From contig CM041115.1 of NCBI GenBank assembly GCA_023079485.1, positions 29,564,826-29,628,825 of the forward strand: DNA of 64,000 nucleotides, given 5' to 3'. The position numbers were made by a program, and so were the translations under genes. Source of the stretch: Archilochus colubris. Lineage: Eukaryota > Chordata > Aves > Apodiformes > Trochilidae. The notes below the pieces were generated by a model. It was not told where the DNA came from, did no database searches, and saw nothing but the letters and a program-made list of their open reading frames with translations. Shown piece by piece: positions 11,549 to 23,497 of the stretch (position 1 is the first letter of the stretch; the number at the start of each line of letters is the position of its first letter).

Positions 11549-12690
11549 CATAGAATCATAGAATCATTAAGGTCGGAAAAGACCATCAAGATCTCCAAGC
11601 TGAACCATAATCCAGCTTCTACAATCACTAAATCATATCCCGAAGCATCACACCTAAACACTTGAGCACATTCAGAGATAGCGACTCTACCACCTCCCTG
11701 GGCAGCCCGTTCCTATGCCTCACCACTCTTTCAGTAAAGAAATTTTTCCTAATATCTAACCTAAACCTCCCCTGGCACAACTTAAACCCATTTCCTCTCA
11801 TCCAACTGCTAGTTACTTGGGAGAAGACACCAACACCAACCTCTTTATAGCTTCCCTTCCCTCCCTAGCCTTCTCTTCTTTAGACTAAGTAACCCCTGCG
11901 CCTTCAGTCGCTCCTCATCCAACATACCCTCCAAACCCCTCACCAGCCTCGTAGCTTTTCTCTGGATATGCTTCAGGACCTTAGTATCTTTCTTATACTA
12001 TGGCCCACAGAACTGAACACAATGTTCAAGCCATGGCATCACCAGGGCTGAATACAGGGGCATGATTTTTGTCCTACTCCTGCTGGTCACACTGTTTTGA
12101 TATAGACCATTGGTCTTCCTGGCCAGCTGGACACACTGCTGGTTCATGTTAAGCTGGTCATCCATCAGTACTTGCAGATCCTTCTCCCCTGGGCCACTTT
12201 CCTACAACTCTTCCCCAAGCCCACAGCATTCCTTGGGGTTATTGAGACTAAAGTGCAAGATCCGGCACTTGGTCTTGTTAAACCTCATACCACTAACTTC
12301 AGCCCATCTATCTAACATGACCAGCACTCTCTGCAGTGCCTTCCTACCTTGAGCTCAATTTAGTGTCATCCTGCTCAATTTAGTGTCATCTGCAAATTTG
12401 CTGAGGGTGCACTCAATCTCCTCATCCAAATATTTGATAAATAATATTAAACATAACTGTCCTCAATACTGAGCCCTTGGAGACATCCTTTGAGACTGGC
12501 TGCCAGATGGATTTAACTCTTTATCACAACTCTCTGAGCCAAGCCAACCAGCCAGTTTTTAATCCACAGAAGAGTCCACCTGTCTATTGCATGGGCCACA
12601 AGTTCCTCAGGAATAATGCTGTGGTGGAATTTTGCATCGTTTTAATGGAGCCAAGTCAACCAAGATTTCTTATGCTACAGCTCCATGTTT
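11549..12690 (-). mobile_element. CR1 LINE copy, 5'-truncated, 3' end intact
   Basis: The + strand opens with CATAGAATCATAGAATCATT, the reverse complement of the CR1 terminal octamer repeat, then AAGGTCGGAAAAGACCATCAAGATC. The end of ORF2 follows (reverse complement of the RRATR and LGLFSL-like C-terminal region near 11870-11950), then the RT thumb and palm back to about 12690. Stops are frequent, so the copy is dead. It contains a 20-bp tandem duplication at 12353-12390. Open frames on the + strand here are antisense shadows. Confidence 0.9.
12353..12390. repeat. 20-bp tandem duplication inside CR1
   Basis: GCTCAATTTAGTGTCATCCT at 12353-12372 is repeated from 12373 as GCTCAATTTAGTGTCATC. 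Other CR1 copies in this window carry this stretch once, so the duplication arose after insertion. Confidence 0.85.
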
Positions 12691-13127
12691 TGCATTTTTT
12701 AATAAAGGTGACTACAAAGAAATGGAGTTGAGTGGAAACAAAAGTAGTTTGAGTTGTATTACTGCATAGCTCTACATATCATAAGATCTGCAGATCTGAA
12801 GGGTTTAGGAGTGAGCACACCCTTGCCTTCATCTACCTTGTGATATTGCTTGAGTAGGAGGCATGCTTCCATTTTGTCCCAATAAAAATAACTGAAAATT
12901 AGTATAACCAGATCCATTGATCCCTACACTGTTGGTGACCCTGTCTAGTTTTACTGCCAGAGACTCTGAATAGTACTATTTGTTTCTTTCTGAAATTTTC
13001 AAGATCGTTCTGATTTATTTTCTTATCATTGAGTACACCTGTGGTCCCTCTGTTAAGTGTGTTAAGTGTTGACTATAAATTAAGTAAAAATACTATCTCT
13101 GTCATCTGATTATTTTTTAAAATATTG
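12691..13127. other. Unique DNA, no gene seen
   Basis: No repeat family, coding or RNA signal recognised. Confidence 0.5.
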
Positions 13128-13335
13128 ACCAGTTTAAGTTCAAGGACCCTGCGGAATTTAGTTTAATAAGTCTTTCCCTATTTGAGAGGGAATCACTAGT
13201 GGCTACTATCTAATGCAATTTTCCAGTGGCCTTTCAACTATTTGTCACTTACAGCAGTCTTAGGAGATTGCCCTGTAAGGCAAGATCAAAACTCTTCCTA
13301 AATTCAAGATACAGGACATCTCTACACATAGGTTC
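13128..13335 (-). mobile_element. Ancient L3/CR1-like LINE fragment (RT region)
   Basis: The + strand resembles the reverse complement of an L3-type RT region: AGGACCCTGCGGAATTT, a GAGAGGGAATCACTAGTGG block, CCTTTCAACTATTTGTC, and TTCCTAAATTCAAGATACAGG, in the order expected for that family. It is highly diverged, with no surviving 3' end, fitting a very old amniote-wide insertion. Confidence 0.5.
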
Positions 13336-13497
13336 TTACTAGAGAATAAATAGTTACTTGAGATTACTTGTTCCCGGTGCTTTCGTATCTTTTACGTAAA
13401 ACTAGTAGTATATATTGTTTGGAAACTGAAACATCTATTCTATAGTTCAATATCCTAATTTTCTGTTTTCTAAACCAAGGTTTTGGGTTGGTTTTGG

Positions 13498-13529
<32 letters not shown>

Positions 13530-16170
13530 TGCTTGGTTGGGTTTGTTTTGTTTTGTTTTGTTTTGTTGTTGTTCTTAGACTTACAGACCTTCCATGTGTT
13601 TGCAAAGGTAACAATATTTAAGGTAAATTAGGTTTTTCCAAATCAACAGGACTTGATTAGCTTCCTCTTGAATTATAAAGAAACAGCTGATGAGATCTAA
13701 GTACTCTTTAAACTCTACTTCCTAAGCAAAACTTAAATCTTATTCCTGCTCTGCTAGTATGAGTTACAGTAGTCATCTGACTACCTTATCCTTTCAGTGG
13801 AGATGGACACAAGCAAAAATGGTGTTAGGCATTTCATTGTTGACATTTTCTGATAGTGTCTTCATTTTTGTTATTAGGAAATCAGTACTGCCCTTGGTCT
13901 TCCCCATAGTTCTTCTGTATATATAGAATGAATTATTGGAATTCTTTGTGCCTTATCATGCATTTATGTCATAATGTATCTCATTATAGAATGAGATACA
14001 AGATTTCTTGTTCATTGTTACAGACCTTGGCTTTTGAGATTTTGCTCCTGTATTCTCGTGTCATCTTTCTTTATGTACCCTTGCTAACCCAGTCTGCTTT
14101 TCACTTTCTTTATGTTTGGTGAGATTTTTGTGTCTTCAAAGTAATGAAGTTTAAGCAAGGTGAAGGAATCTACTGGCCTCCTATCACACTAACTCATCCA
14201 CAGGTTTGCTATTAATTGTACTTTTACCGGTCTCTGCAAGATAGTGCTTTTCCGTTGCTCCTCAGAGTAGTTTTACTAAGTCTTCTGTACTGATTCTCTT
14301 GAGTTCACTGAAGGATTACTTTCAAAAAAATTATAATTTCACTTTGAATTTTTTTCCAGCATTCAATCTCAAGGATTTACTTTGCTTCAATGTTCTCAAT
14401 ATTGATTTGAATTGAATGTAAAAGAACTTCCTACCATCCTCATCATACATCACTTGATTTCACACACTTAATTATTAAATATTCAGCAGGAAACTCCAAA
14501 TATGTTTTCGACATTGCGTGCTGTACTCCCGGTACATGCTGTACCTGCTGTACTCCCTTTGTACTTACAAGCTATGAAGAGGTTCCACTAATTTCTAATC
14601 TCTTAATTACTTTGTCTTTCAAAATCTTTTTGTCTACCAAGGAACCCCATAGTAGATTTCTTCACTTTATTATTTTGATTAAATAATTATTTGACTGTGT
14701 CTGTTTCCAGCGGTCCCTCAATTACTACACAAATACAGATGTGTTTTTTAACTGACCTGCTGCTCTTCACTCTTTTCTTTTTTCCTGTGATGAGTAACTA
14801 TCCTTCTGCTTATTTGTGCAGATTACTTCTGGGGTTGTTTTGTTGCTGATTCATTGATCAGATTTCAAGAGATTCTCAATACATTATAGAACCCATGTAC
14901 TAAAAACCCATGTACAAAAGCACTTCTCCTCTTTTATAAGGTGCCAGAAACTCTTAAGATTTACTTTACAGTTGAAGAGGCCCATTCCTCTTCCCAAGAC
15001 ATATTTTTTTCTAGGTTGCATTTGTTATTGCCTAATTCTTGACTGTGAACTGGAAAAAATGGTGAAACCTCTATGTAAATCCCTGATGATTTCACTTCCT
15101 GGCTAATTTCTTTATTCATGGATGTGTGTAAGCATGACCCAGATTGTCCTTTGTTTATCAGCTTCCTCCTACAGCTCTCCCAACTGCTTCCTGAGTAATT
15201 CTACTTGTCTGTGGACCTCTAAAATCCAACTTAATTTCAAATAAGAATTAAAAATTCAGGGTAAATGAAAAGGGAGAAATTTTTACCTTGCTAAAGAATT
15301 TATTTTTGCTAGATTGTCTGCTGTTAGTCTTATTTTTATTGTTATTATGCAGTAAAAATAATAAATCAAGTTAGAAAAACTTTTGTTTTGAATGTATTTT
15401 TTGAGCACTGTTAGCTTTTGTTTTTGTGTTGCTTGGTAGCTAACATTTTCATGAAGTTTTTGTGACTGCTTTTTTTATAATTTTGATATTATACCTACTC
15501 CTCCTACCCCTGCTGCTGAAATAGAATAACAGCTCTGGGGAGTATTGCTTAATTGTATATATATTATTTGTTTGTTCTCACTTCTCTTTCTAATTCTAAA
15601 TCATAATCTCACATTAATCTGGGTACCCTTTAAAAGAGCTTGGAAATTAAAAACACATAATTGTGCTATCAATAAACTTTCTTGTCTCCACTTGAACGAT
15701 TGTATATCTTCCATAATGAAGATATGACAGGATCCTTCTAGTTCTAGCCCAGGTTCAAATTTCAACTAATTTGCTTGAATAGTTTGAATTCTATCTCCAG
15801 TGCGAGGAGAACCAGATGGCTCCACTGAGTGGGAATCAGACTTTTCCTCTGAAAGTTTCATATCATTGGAAATTAAACTGGTCATACCATAACTGTGTTA
15901 TTTATGGTATGTGATATGTGGCTTTGCATTCAGGATTAGTGTTGCTCTGTTATTTATGTTTTGGTAAGCATTGATTAAGAACTATAGTCGTAATATGGTC
16001 TTCGATACTAATACACAGGGGAGTGCATGGTGCATTGTTGTTCCATATAGAGATAGAAAACTTTGTTACTAATTACATTTTCAATTTTAATTCAGGAAAT
16101 TATACTACTCCTTTTGTTTTGTGCTGAGTCCACCAGATTTTGTTCAAAATAGCATTATGATTCTTTGATG
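13336..16170. other. Unique AT-rich DNA, no gene seen
   Basis: Apart from the T/G-rich simple repeat at 13484-13574, nothing is recognised. Open frames at 13928-14122 and 15545-15727 are short and hydrophobic by composition. Confidence 0.5.
13484..13574. repeat. T/G-rich simple repeat (TTTG and TTTTG units)
   Basis: A T11 run followed by TTTG units and then TTTTG units. It is the complement of the A/C-rich tracts found elsewhere in the window. Confidence 0.9.
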
Positions 16171-16302
16171 CTGGATTGAAGAGGCTGAAACCATGGCATT
16201 AGATGAGAAAGAATCCACACAGTTGGGATCCCTGGCTAAAAACACAGGTATTGATCAGGTAATTGGGAAAAAGCTGGAACCATAGTCCTATGGAGGTAAT
16301 TT

Positions 16303-16500
16303 CTGGCAGCTGTAAAGGATAGTGACTGCCCACAGATTAGAGCAGCTACCCTTGAAAAAGCTATCAGGTATTTGAAGGAACAGGCTGTACAAGATGTGAT
16401 TTATACCAATGATCAGATTGTATACCCTTATCAAATTCCATGCCCTAAGTCTATATTGCAGAAGTTTGCGCATGCTGCACCATCACCATTTACTCTGTAG
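16303..16500 (+). pseudogene. ERVL gag-like remnant
   Basis: An open frame of 65 codons ending in TAG at 16498-16500. Its reading includes PYQIPCPK and KFAHAAPSPF, which resembles part of ERVL gag, and it lies upstream of clear pol sequence in the same orientation. Identification is by position and faint resemblance only. The longest antisense frame here is not meaningful. Confidence 0.4.
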
Positions 16501-16752
16501 ACATTGAACCGATTGTGAATAATGTGTTTAGAAAAGTGCAAGAACATGCAGATGTTGTCACAACTCCTCACTGGGCGTGAATCTCAGCCATAAATGAAAT
16601 GACTGAGACAGTGTGTAAAACTCAACTGTGTCCTTCCACAACAGGTTAAGAAGGCCACATTGCAGCCATTAGAAGCAGATGCCCTTTTGTGAGACCTAAT
16701 TGATAAAAAGAGAACATGTTAAGAGGTATCTTATGGTTTCTTCTGCATAGGT

Positions 16753-18128
16753 GTGGAGAGGAAATTAAAAAGTGTGATATTATCCCAGAATTGTAGAAGT
16801 CATCACAGACTGGCCATAAGACACACACTTTGGAATGCCAGCAGAAATAGATGGGCTGAAGAAGCCCCACCATACGACCACCTACCAGAGGATGAGAAAC
16901 AGTATGCTCTTTTCACTGATGGATCCTGCCATGTGGTAGGAATCCATCGGGGGTGGAAAGCTGCTGTATGGAGTCCTACGTGACTACTTGCAAGAGCAGT
17001 TGAAGGAGGAGTTGAATTGAGCCAATTTGCAGAGTTAAAAGCTGTCCAATTGTCTTTGACACTGCTGAACAAGTAAGGTGGCCAACAATTTATCTCTATA
17101 CTTAGTCATGGATGGCAGCAAATGGCTTAAGGGGGTGTTTAAAGCAGTGAAATAAACCAGCTGGGAGTGTAAAGGTAAACCTATCTGGATTAACAAGCTG
17201 TGAAAAGTTGTTGCTCAGTTAGAGAAATTTGTAGATACCCACACACCTTTACGTTGAGCTATTGAGGAACATCAAAATAACCAAAGAGCAGTGTTCCAAA
17301 TAAATTTGGACTACAACTACTACAATAGTTCACAAAAGTGAACTATTTTTAGCTAGGTGGGCCATGGAGCTCCAGGTCATTAAGGAAGTGATGAAACATA
17401 CTAATGGGCTTGTAGCTGAGAGGTGGGCTTAATTGTAGATGTTGCTGCACAAGTTATCCACAATTGTGACATATGCACTGCAATTAATGAAGCTAAATAG
17501 TTAAAACCTTTGTGATATGGAGGGAGATGGTCAAAATATAGGTATGTGGAGGCCTGGCAAATCAACTGTATCACACTGCCTCAGCCCTGCCAGGGTAAGT
17601 GCTATGTGCTTACAGTGGTGGAAGCAACTACAGGATGGCTGGAAACATATCCTGTGCCTCATGCCACAGCCCAGAACACCATCCTGAGCCTAGAGAAACA
17701 AGTCTTGTGGTGACATGGTATGCCAGAAACAATGGAGCCAGACAATGAAACTCATTTCAAAAACAGTCTTATAAGTAACTGGGCCAAAGAACATGGTATT
17801 GAGCTGGTATACCATATCCCCCATCCCCTAAGGCATTAGCCTTAGGGAAAATTGAAAGGTACAATGGACTGTTAAAAATTACGCTAACAGCAAGTGTGGT
17901 GGAACCTTTACAACCTGGGACAATCACTTGTCACAAGCAACCTGGTTGGTTAACACCAGAGGTTCCATCAATCAGGCTGGTCCTCCTCAGTCAGACCTTC
18001 TACACACAGTAGATAGGGACAAAGTGCCTGTGATGAATAAAAGGAATCTGCTAGGGAAAACAGTTTGGGTTTTCAATGCCTCAAGCAATGGCAAAAGCAT
18101 TCATGGGATTGCTTTCATTCAAGGGTGA
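16753..18128 (+). pseudogene. ERVL pol remnant: RNase H and integrase
   Basis: RNase H: the FTDGS motif is at 16912-16926 with its catalytic aspartate intact, and QFAEL with the next acidic residue follows in the same frame at 17023, after a TGA at 16981-16983. Integrase: the core begins near 17555. The position expected to hold the first catalytic acid reads Asn (AAC, 17564-17566). The second acid is kept in a DNETHF-like motif (Asp at 17741-17743), where Glu replaces the usual Gly. The third is kept in KIERYNG (Glu at 17854-17856), and a frame change lies between these two. An in-frame TGA sits at 17711-17713. The C-terminal integrase part is open from 17928 to 18128. The copy is inactive by several independent lesions. 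Confidence 0.8.
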
Positions 18129-18130
18129 CA

Positions 18131-18644
18131 AGTTACAACTTAAAATACTTTTTAAATAAACTAGAATGGGGCGAGTGAATTTCATGACACAAATACAGAA
18201 ATCTCTTCTAGATGCTAGACTCTGAATATTCCCCAAATTAAATCAAATCAAATTTCAAACAAATCTTTTCAAGGCTGAGAGAACTGTGATACACATAAAT
18301 CTTATTTTTCTTCAGCAATTTCATAATGCAGTATGTTATTCTTAAAACTTTCACATCTGGCTAAGAAAACATAGATAACAACATGTCTCACAAATACAGG
18401 GTCTTTATCCTTCTCTGATTAAAATAATTTCAAAATGCTTGTTGACTGAAACAGAAAAAAGTAGAAATAAGTAGATCTAAGTCTGATTGGACAAGAGTAG
18501 TAACTTTCTGTGGAGGATTTAGTGTACTGTTTTGTGGTATTCTGAGTCTTAGTAAATTAAGTTAGTAAATTAAGCTTCCTGCATGAATTGATGGAGACTA
18601 ACATGTTTCCAGAAAAGAGAGTATGAAATTAACAAATTACATTA
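18131..18644. other. Unique AT-rich DNA, no gene seen
   Basis: A short direct repeat (TTAGTAAATTAAG twice) occurs at about 18545-18575. No ERV LTR follows the integrase remnant. Confidence 0.5.
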
Positions 18645-18902
18645 GTCACAGAAGACGATGGAAAGGGTTGTAAGGAAGAACTGCCCATTGTAAGTGAAGA
18701 TCGGGTTCATGACCATCTGAAGAACCTGTGTGTACAAGTGTACAAGTCCATGTACGGGTATACAAGTCCATGGAACCCAATGGGAAACACCCACAGGTAC
18801 TGAGGGAACTGGCAGTTGTGGTTGCTAAACCTCTGTCCATAGTATTCCAAAAGTCATGGCAGTCTGGTGAAGTCCCCACTGACTGGAAAAGGGGAAACAC
18901 AA
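18645..18902 (+). mobile_element. CR1 LINE fragment, start of RT region, both ends missing
   Basis: The + strand frame includes [17 protein letters not shown] and [15 protein letters not shown], the conserved CR1 segment just before the RT core. Sequence upstream (GTCACAGAAGACGATGG ... CATCTGAAGAAC) fits the same element. A small internal duplication (TACAAGTCCATG twice, 18737-18770) disturbs the frame. The copy stops at GGGGAAACACA, far from any CR1 3' end, and meets an oppositely oriented CR1 about 18 bp later. Confidence 0.85.
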
Positions 18903-18919
18903 TTAAACACTGAGATAGC

Positions 18920-19280
18920 TTGTTTAGATCCTTTTGTAGAGCCCTTCTACAGCACTCTGTAGAAGATCAGCATTCTGACCCAACTTGGTGCCATCTGCAA
19001 ACTCAATGAAGATGCACTTGATCCCCTCACCCAGACCACTGATAGTAATATATTAGACAGAACTGGCCCAGCAGACAGCTGGATTTAACTCTATTTACCA
19101 CAGATTTTTAGGTCTGGACATCCAGATATTTTTTCACCTAGCAAAGTGCATACCTGTCCAAGACATTAAGCAGCAAGTGGCATCAGGAGAATGTTGTGGG
19201 AGGCTGTGTCAAAGGCTTTGTTAAAGTCCAGGTAAGCAGCATGTGCAACCTTTTCCCCTCATCCAGTAAGCAGTTCACCT
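18920..19280 (-). mobile_element. CR1 LINE fragment, RT region, inverted next to the previous one
   Basis: Reverse complement of CR1 ORF2: CAACTTGGTGCCATCTGCAAACTC, GATGCACTTGATCCC, CAGCTGGATTTAACTC, then GAGAATGTTGTGGGAGGC and TCAAAGGCTTTGTTAAAGTCCAGG. The 3' UTR and terminal octamers are absent, so this piece is truncated at both ends. Confidence 0.85.
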
Positions 19281-20264
19281 AATTAGCTTTTACTTGTCTT
19301 GTACCTTGAACTCAGGTATGTCACTATGCAAATGTTTATTAAACTGCTAGTAATAACACAAGTGTTGTAATATAGGTACTACTGCTAATAGCACTATTCA
19401 TACTACATATCAAAGAAAATAGTAAAAAATCACCACATAATGCAGAAATGAAAAATGAAAATTAAGTCCCTACTTGTAACTTTTTTCTCCTCAGCTGTAG
19501 ACTACAGAATATTTATCTACCAAAGGTTTTACTGCTTCCCTTAAAAGCATGTTTCAGCACTACTGATCTCTTTTTGCTGTGCTATGAAAATGCCAGTGGC
19601 ACTCAAAAGGTTTCAAGGAGAAGCTGTTTACTGCAAATACGATTTAAAAATATTCATCTAATTAATGCCATTAAAAAATTAAAAATCTATTTTATGCAAT
19701 GTACATTAACTAGTTGGCTGTTTCCTGAAAAAGTGGTGTCTGCAATTTCTGCACGTGTTGCAATTTAATTTTATAAGACGTTCAGCTGTAGCCTTCCTAC
19801 ATAAAAATGAACTATGTGATATATCCAGCACCTTAGGTAACATGAAAGACAAAATCAGTCAATGTCAAACAATTATAATTGTACATTTTGTGACATCGAT
19901 AGCAGAAGTACCTCAAGGCAGAAAACAATTATTAGGTTAGAGAGACTGGACAGTTATTTTAAGATTTGACCTTCAAAAAGGTGCACAAATGAGAGATGGC
20001 ATGGTTCTAAGATATTATAACAATGACTTTTAAAAGAAATTAAGGTAATAGAAATTGTTCAAGCAGATACTTAAATTAATTCATTTTTGAAAAATATTTT
20101 TAATGGGGAAAAATATACTAGCCCTTTGATATTTCATTTATCTGATATTTGGAGCTGTGTCCTTCTGATCTTCCAACAATGGCCTGTACTTTCAGCTACC
20201 AGTAGGGAAAAGGAGGAGGATGCACTGGCCTCTAAAAGCAGCAAGTTAGAACCCGAGTTTGGAG

Positions 20265-20306
20265 AAAGTAGAGGGTAAATCGCTTAAAGTAGAGGGTAAA
20301 TCTAGG
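20265..20306. repeat. 21-bp tandem duplication
   Basis: AAAGTAGAGGGTAAATC occurs at 20265 and again at 20286, giving a 21-bp period. Confidence 0.8.
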
Positions 20307-21598
20307 AGAAAAACTATCCCAGTCTTCATAATAAAATTATATTCTTAGGTGTTTATATAAGCTCATACTTACCAAATTGAAATTAATTTCACTGAAATTT
20401 TGAAAAAAAAATTTTTCTAGACAACCTCAGTAAAAAATGCATACTTTTATTTCTATAAATAAGCATTATATTTTACTCCTGTTAAGAATCATCATGGCTT
20501 TTTTCTCAGTCACTCCAGTACTTGGGAGGATGAATGTGGATCTTATCAGTGTGCTGGGATAGGTGGAAAGACTTATACTCTTTAGTCATCTTTGGGAGAA
20601 GGAACCCATATTTAGAGAAGTGGATAAATTAGCTGAAAATTAGTTTTTAATTAAAAAGCTGTCCACATGTTTTTCTCATATTCTGTAGGTAATTCTTCAA
20701 TAACATTCTGATTAACTTTAGCATTCTTGCAGCCACTAAGATCCTGTTCACAATAGCACTGGACAACTGAACATGTTCTAATGCAAATCCAAATAAGACT
20801 TAATTCTTTTAAGTCTTTCAGAAAAAAAACAGATCACCTGGCTTTCAGGACTACATACGGAATCTCCGCTTTTCTTTGCTAATACAAAAGAGATGGTTTT
20901 GAAAAGGCATCTGGCAAGACTGAACGAGAAAGAGGTAGACCAGTTGTTTTGACTCGTTGTGTGATAGGCTAGTAGAAAGATAAAAACTGGGGGTGGGTCC
21001 ATTTGTTCTAAACCAAGCTGGTCCAGACTCAGACTGGAGGGAAAGGAGAATGTAACAGGAAAAATGCTTGTGGCTACAGGAGTGTTTGAGCTTCCAGAAC
21101 TACGACCTCTGAGAACAAGAAGCTGAAACTAATTTTGATCACATTAAATTGTGGTCCCTGAGAGTCTGGATTGAGACTAAGTATCTAGCACTTGTTTCCG
21201 TATCTGACTGGCTAGGCAAATAGATTTGAACTGTATTTGGTGGATGGAGACTAAATGGATTCTGTCAAGGAGAACTGAAGTTCTCCATTGGCAGTGAAAG
21301 AAATGTAGAATAAAAAGCCAGCAGTAAGTATGTGTGAACAAGCAGATCAAGGATAAAGAGCAGGTACAGATGAGGAGAACTACGTTGACTGAACAAGGAT
21401 ACAGAAATGAAAATGGAGAAATTGTAGAGGAAGAGAGGACAGGGTCTTTTACAGCAGATAAGATGTGTATGGCTGAAGTGAACATTTAGCCTGAAGAACA
21501 AAATGGGAAAAGAGAAGATAAAAATGGCAGGACAGGTAGGAAGAAATTGCGCTGGAAAGGAAGATGACTGGAGCAGTGGAAATAAACAAAAACCTCCC

Positions 21599-21618
21599 CC
21601 CCGCCCCACACACACACG

Positions 21619-21658
<40 letters not shown>
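21599..21658. repeat. C-rich, CA-repeat and poly-A compound tract
   Basis: CCCCGCCCC leads into about 14 CA units (one interrupted by G) and then a run of about 29 A. The A run directly continues the CA repeat, so it is a compound microsatellite rather than a retroposed tail. Confidence 0.9.
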
Positions 21659-21660
<2 letters not shown>

Positions 21661-22446
21661 GTGTTTATGAGAGTATATTAGATCAGATACATGAATTGAA
21701 GTGGACATTTTTAAATTTAATTATAATTCTATCATCAGCAATCATAGAAAACACATTGGCAGACTGACAACTGACTGCTGTAATCAGCTGCTGTATTAGC
21801 TCCAAAGCTACATTCCAGTGTGATAGACCCAGTAACATTGATTACCAATCCAGACAATCATATATTAAAAAATGTATGCACATTACCACAACATGGCTGA
21901 CCTTACATTTAATGATTCTTGGCTACTACAGTAATGAGCATGAAAAGAAAGACTCCACAGAAATTAAAATTTTGAATAAGATGAAGTAAATAGGTCACAA
22001 ATCAATGAAGCATAATGAATGATTGTTCATTATAGGAGCGTTCTGTGCACTTACTAGTCAGAGGCTCCAATGGAAAAATTAGCAGGACACAAAACACTGT
22101 GTGGTAATATACATATTGTAGCATTCAGTTCAGCTTCTTAAAACTTTCTTTAATTCTGGCACTTGAAGAGTTTTAATAGTTTTCCAACTTAATGAAGTAA
22201 TTTTAAAGTAACTCTGAGAAAAATATTTCAAAACAGCCTTTTCTGTGTGTTCCTGATTCTTCAGTTCCCCATCTCCATCTGTTACTAGGAAGCATCAGTA
22301 AGAGAGTTATATTTTTCAGAGGCTTAGAGCACTCTCAGCTTCAAGTGAAGTGAATAAAGTGAATAGGAGGTACAGTGCTTTGGTCCCCTGAAAATGTATG
22401 CTATTAGTGACGGAGTTCTATTAGTACTTTATCCTGTCAAAATGCT

Positions 22447-22510
22447 AAATGCCCTCTACTCCTGCTGAGGTTAGTGGGAGTTATGAGCACTCAGCATCTG
22501 CTGGATGCAA
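22447..22510 (+). mobile_element. Possible ancient L3/CR1-like 3'-end scrap
   Basis: TAGTGGGAGTTATGAGCACTCAGCATCT resembles the near-3' phrase of old amniote L3/CR1 elements. It is too short for certainty. Confidence 0.35.
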
Positions 22511-22885
22511 AAAGGTTCTGATTAGAGCAGGCCAAAAAAGAAAATGTTAAATGTGAGAAATTTCTACTGACAAGATCTTTCCTGAGAGAAAAAAAAAATC
22601 TTCTCTTTTTACTATATTTTTTACTCTTTTTACTTTTTATTATTTACTCTTTCTAACCATTTAAATAATTGTGTCATATATCAGCTCTGTTTCTGACATT
22701 CAGAAGTTTCTGGAAAAAACTAAAAAATTAGATATTCTAGGAAGTTGTTAGCTTAGGCAGGTTAAAGAAACTGTAACCTGTTGGTAAATCCATCATAGAC
22801 TTTACCTTACTGAGAGGATGCAGCACAATGCTACTCCCTCCTCTTTTCAGTTGGATCCTGCATATTAAGCTCCCCTTGTCATATT

Positions 22886-22927
22886 AAAAAAAAAAACCAA
22901 AAAAAACCCAAAAAACCAAAAACAAAG
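22886..22927. repeat. A-rich (A/C) low-complexity tract
   Basis: A runs broken by CC and CCC. Confidence 0.9.
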
Positions 22928-23484
22928 GAATGGGAAAATTAATTATAAATTGTATACAAAATATAGTCAGTCATAACTGCCTGCCAAGGCATCCTGCAAA
23001 GAATAATCCTGAAAAACAGGCAGCTCTGAGAAGCAGAAAATAAAATCACAGAATTTTATTTTGTGACTTTAATCATTTGCCCAGTTAATAGCTACAATAC
23101 AGAGATGATCAGATAGGAGAATAATGAAGGGCACCAATGCATAGATAATCAGTGAGTGATAGACTCTTACCAGTTGAAGTGGTTGCAGTTTTTCACGGAA
23201 TTTTATACATTCATACCCCCAGCACATATTTATGCAAGATTCATTCACTCGTTGTGAATGAATTCACTCACTGTCCTCATTGCCATTAGGTCATGCAGAT
23301 GATCGTAAATTAAATATTCTCTTTCGTTTCCCAAATACAAGATATCAAAGCTATAAGTGTAACAATTATTGTAGAATCTAGAATTCTTTTCTTTTCTTTT
23401 AAAGTAGCAGCTATGTTCACAAAAATTGCAGAAAAGTGCAGTTACAACCGTCGCCGTCATGCCACTGAAATTTAAATCATATAT

Positions 23485-23497
23485 CGCCCTCTAGAGG
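23485..23497 (-). promoter_or_regulatory. Candidate CTCF-binding motif
   Basis: CGCCCTCTAGAGG matches the reverse complement of the CTCF core (YGCCMYCTRSTGG) at 12 of 13 positions. It sits inside a perfect 9-bp inverted repeat (GCCACTGAA at 23461-23469 and TTCAGTGGC at 23499-23507). Five CpG dinucleotides fall within about 45 bp (CCGTCGCCGTC and ATATCGCCC), unusual in this CpG-poor window. Binding is an inference from the motif. Confidence 0.35.

Larger units (their letters stand above)
16177..18130 (+). mobile_element. Internal fragment of a decayed ERVL-class retrovirus
   Basis: A remnant of an endogenous retrovirus without LTRs at either edge. Order: a gag-like segment (16177 to about 16560), a short link, the RNase H domain (16753 to about 17320), then integrase (about 17330-18130). 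Nearly all of the protease and reverse transcriptase is missing, so the copy has lost its middle. Stops and frame changes interrupt every part, so it cannot encode a working protein. The pol portion is the basis for the ERVL call. No ERVL LTR sits next to it, although two LTR subfamilies of this class occur elsewhere in the window on the same strand. Confidence 0.8.
19281..22446. other. Unique AT-rich DNA with simple repeats
   Basis: Contains a 21-bp tandem duplication (20265-20306) and a CA plus poly-A microsatellite (21599-21658). The 147-codon - strand frame at 21265-21708 runs through that microsatellite and is not credible as a gene. Confidence 0.5.

Noticed and set aside
9100..18130. 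LTR D (9.1 kb) as the 5' LTR of the ERVL remnant at 16.2-18.1 kb
   Set aside because: They are separated by about 6 kb that contains CR1 and L3 fragments and unique DNA, not ERV internal sequence.
21265..21708. 147-codon - strand open frame
   Set aside because: It translates the CA/poly-A microsatellite (Phe, Cys and Val runs) plus AT-rich flanks, with no domain.
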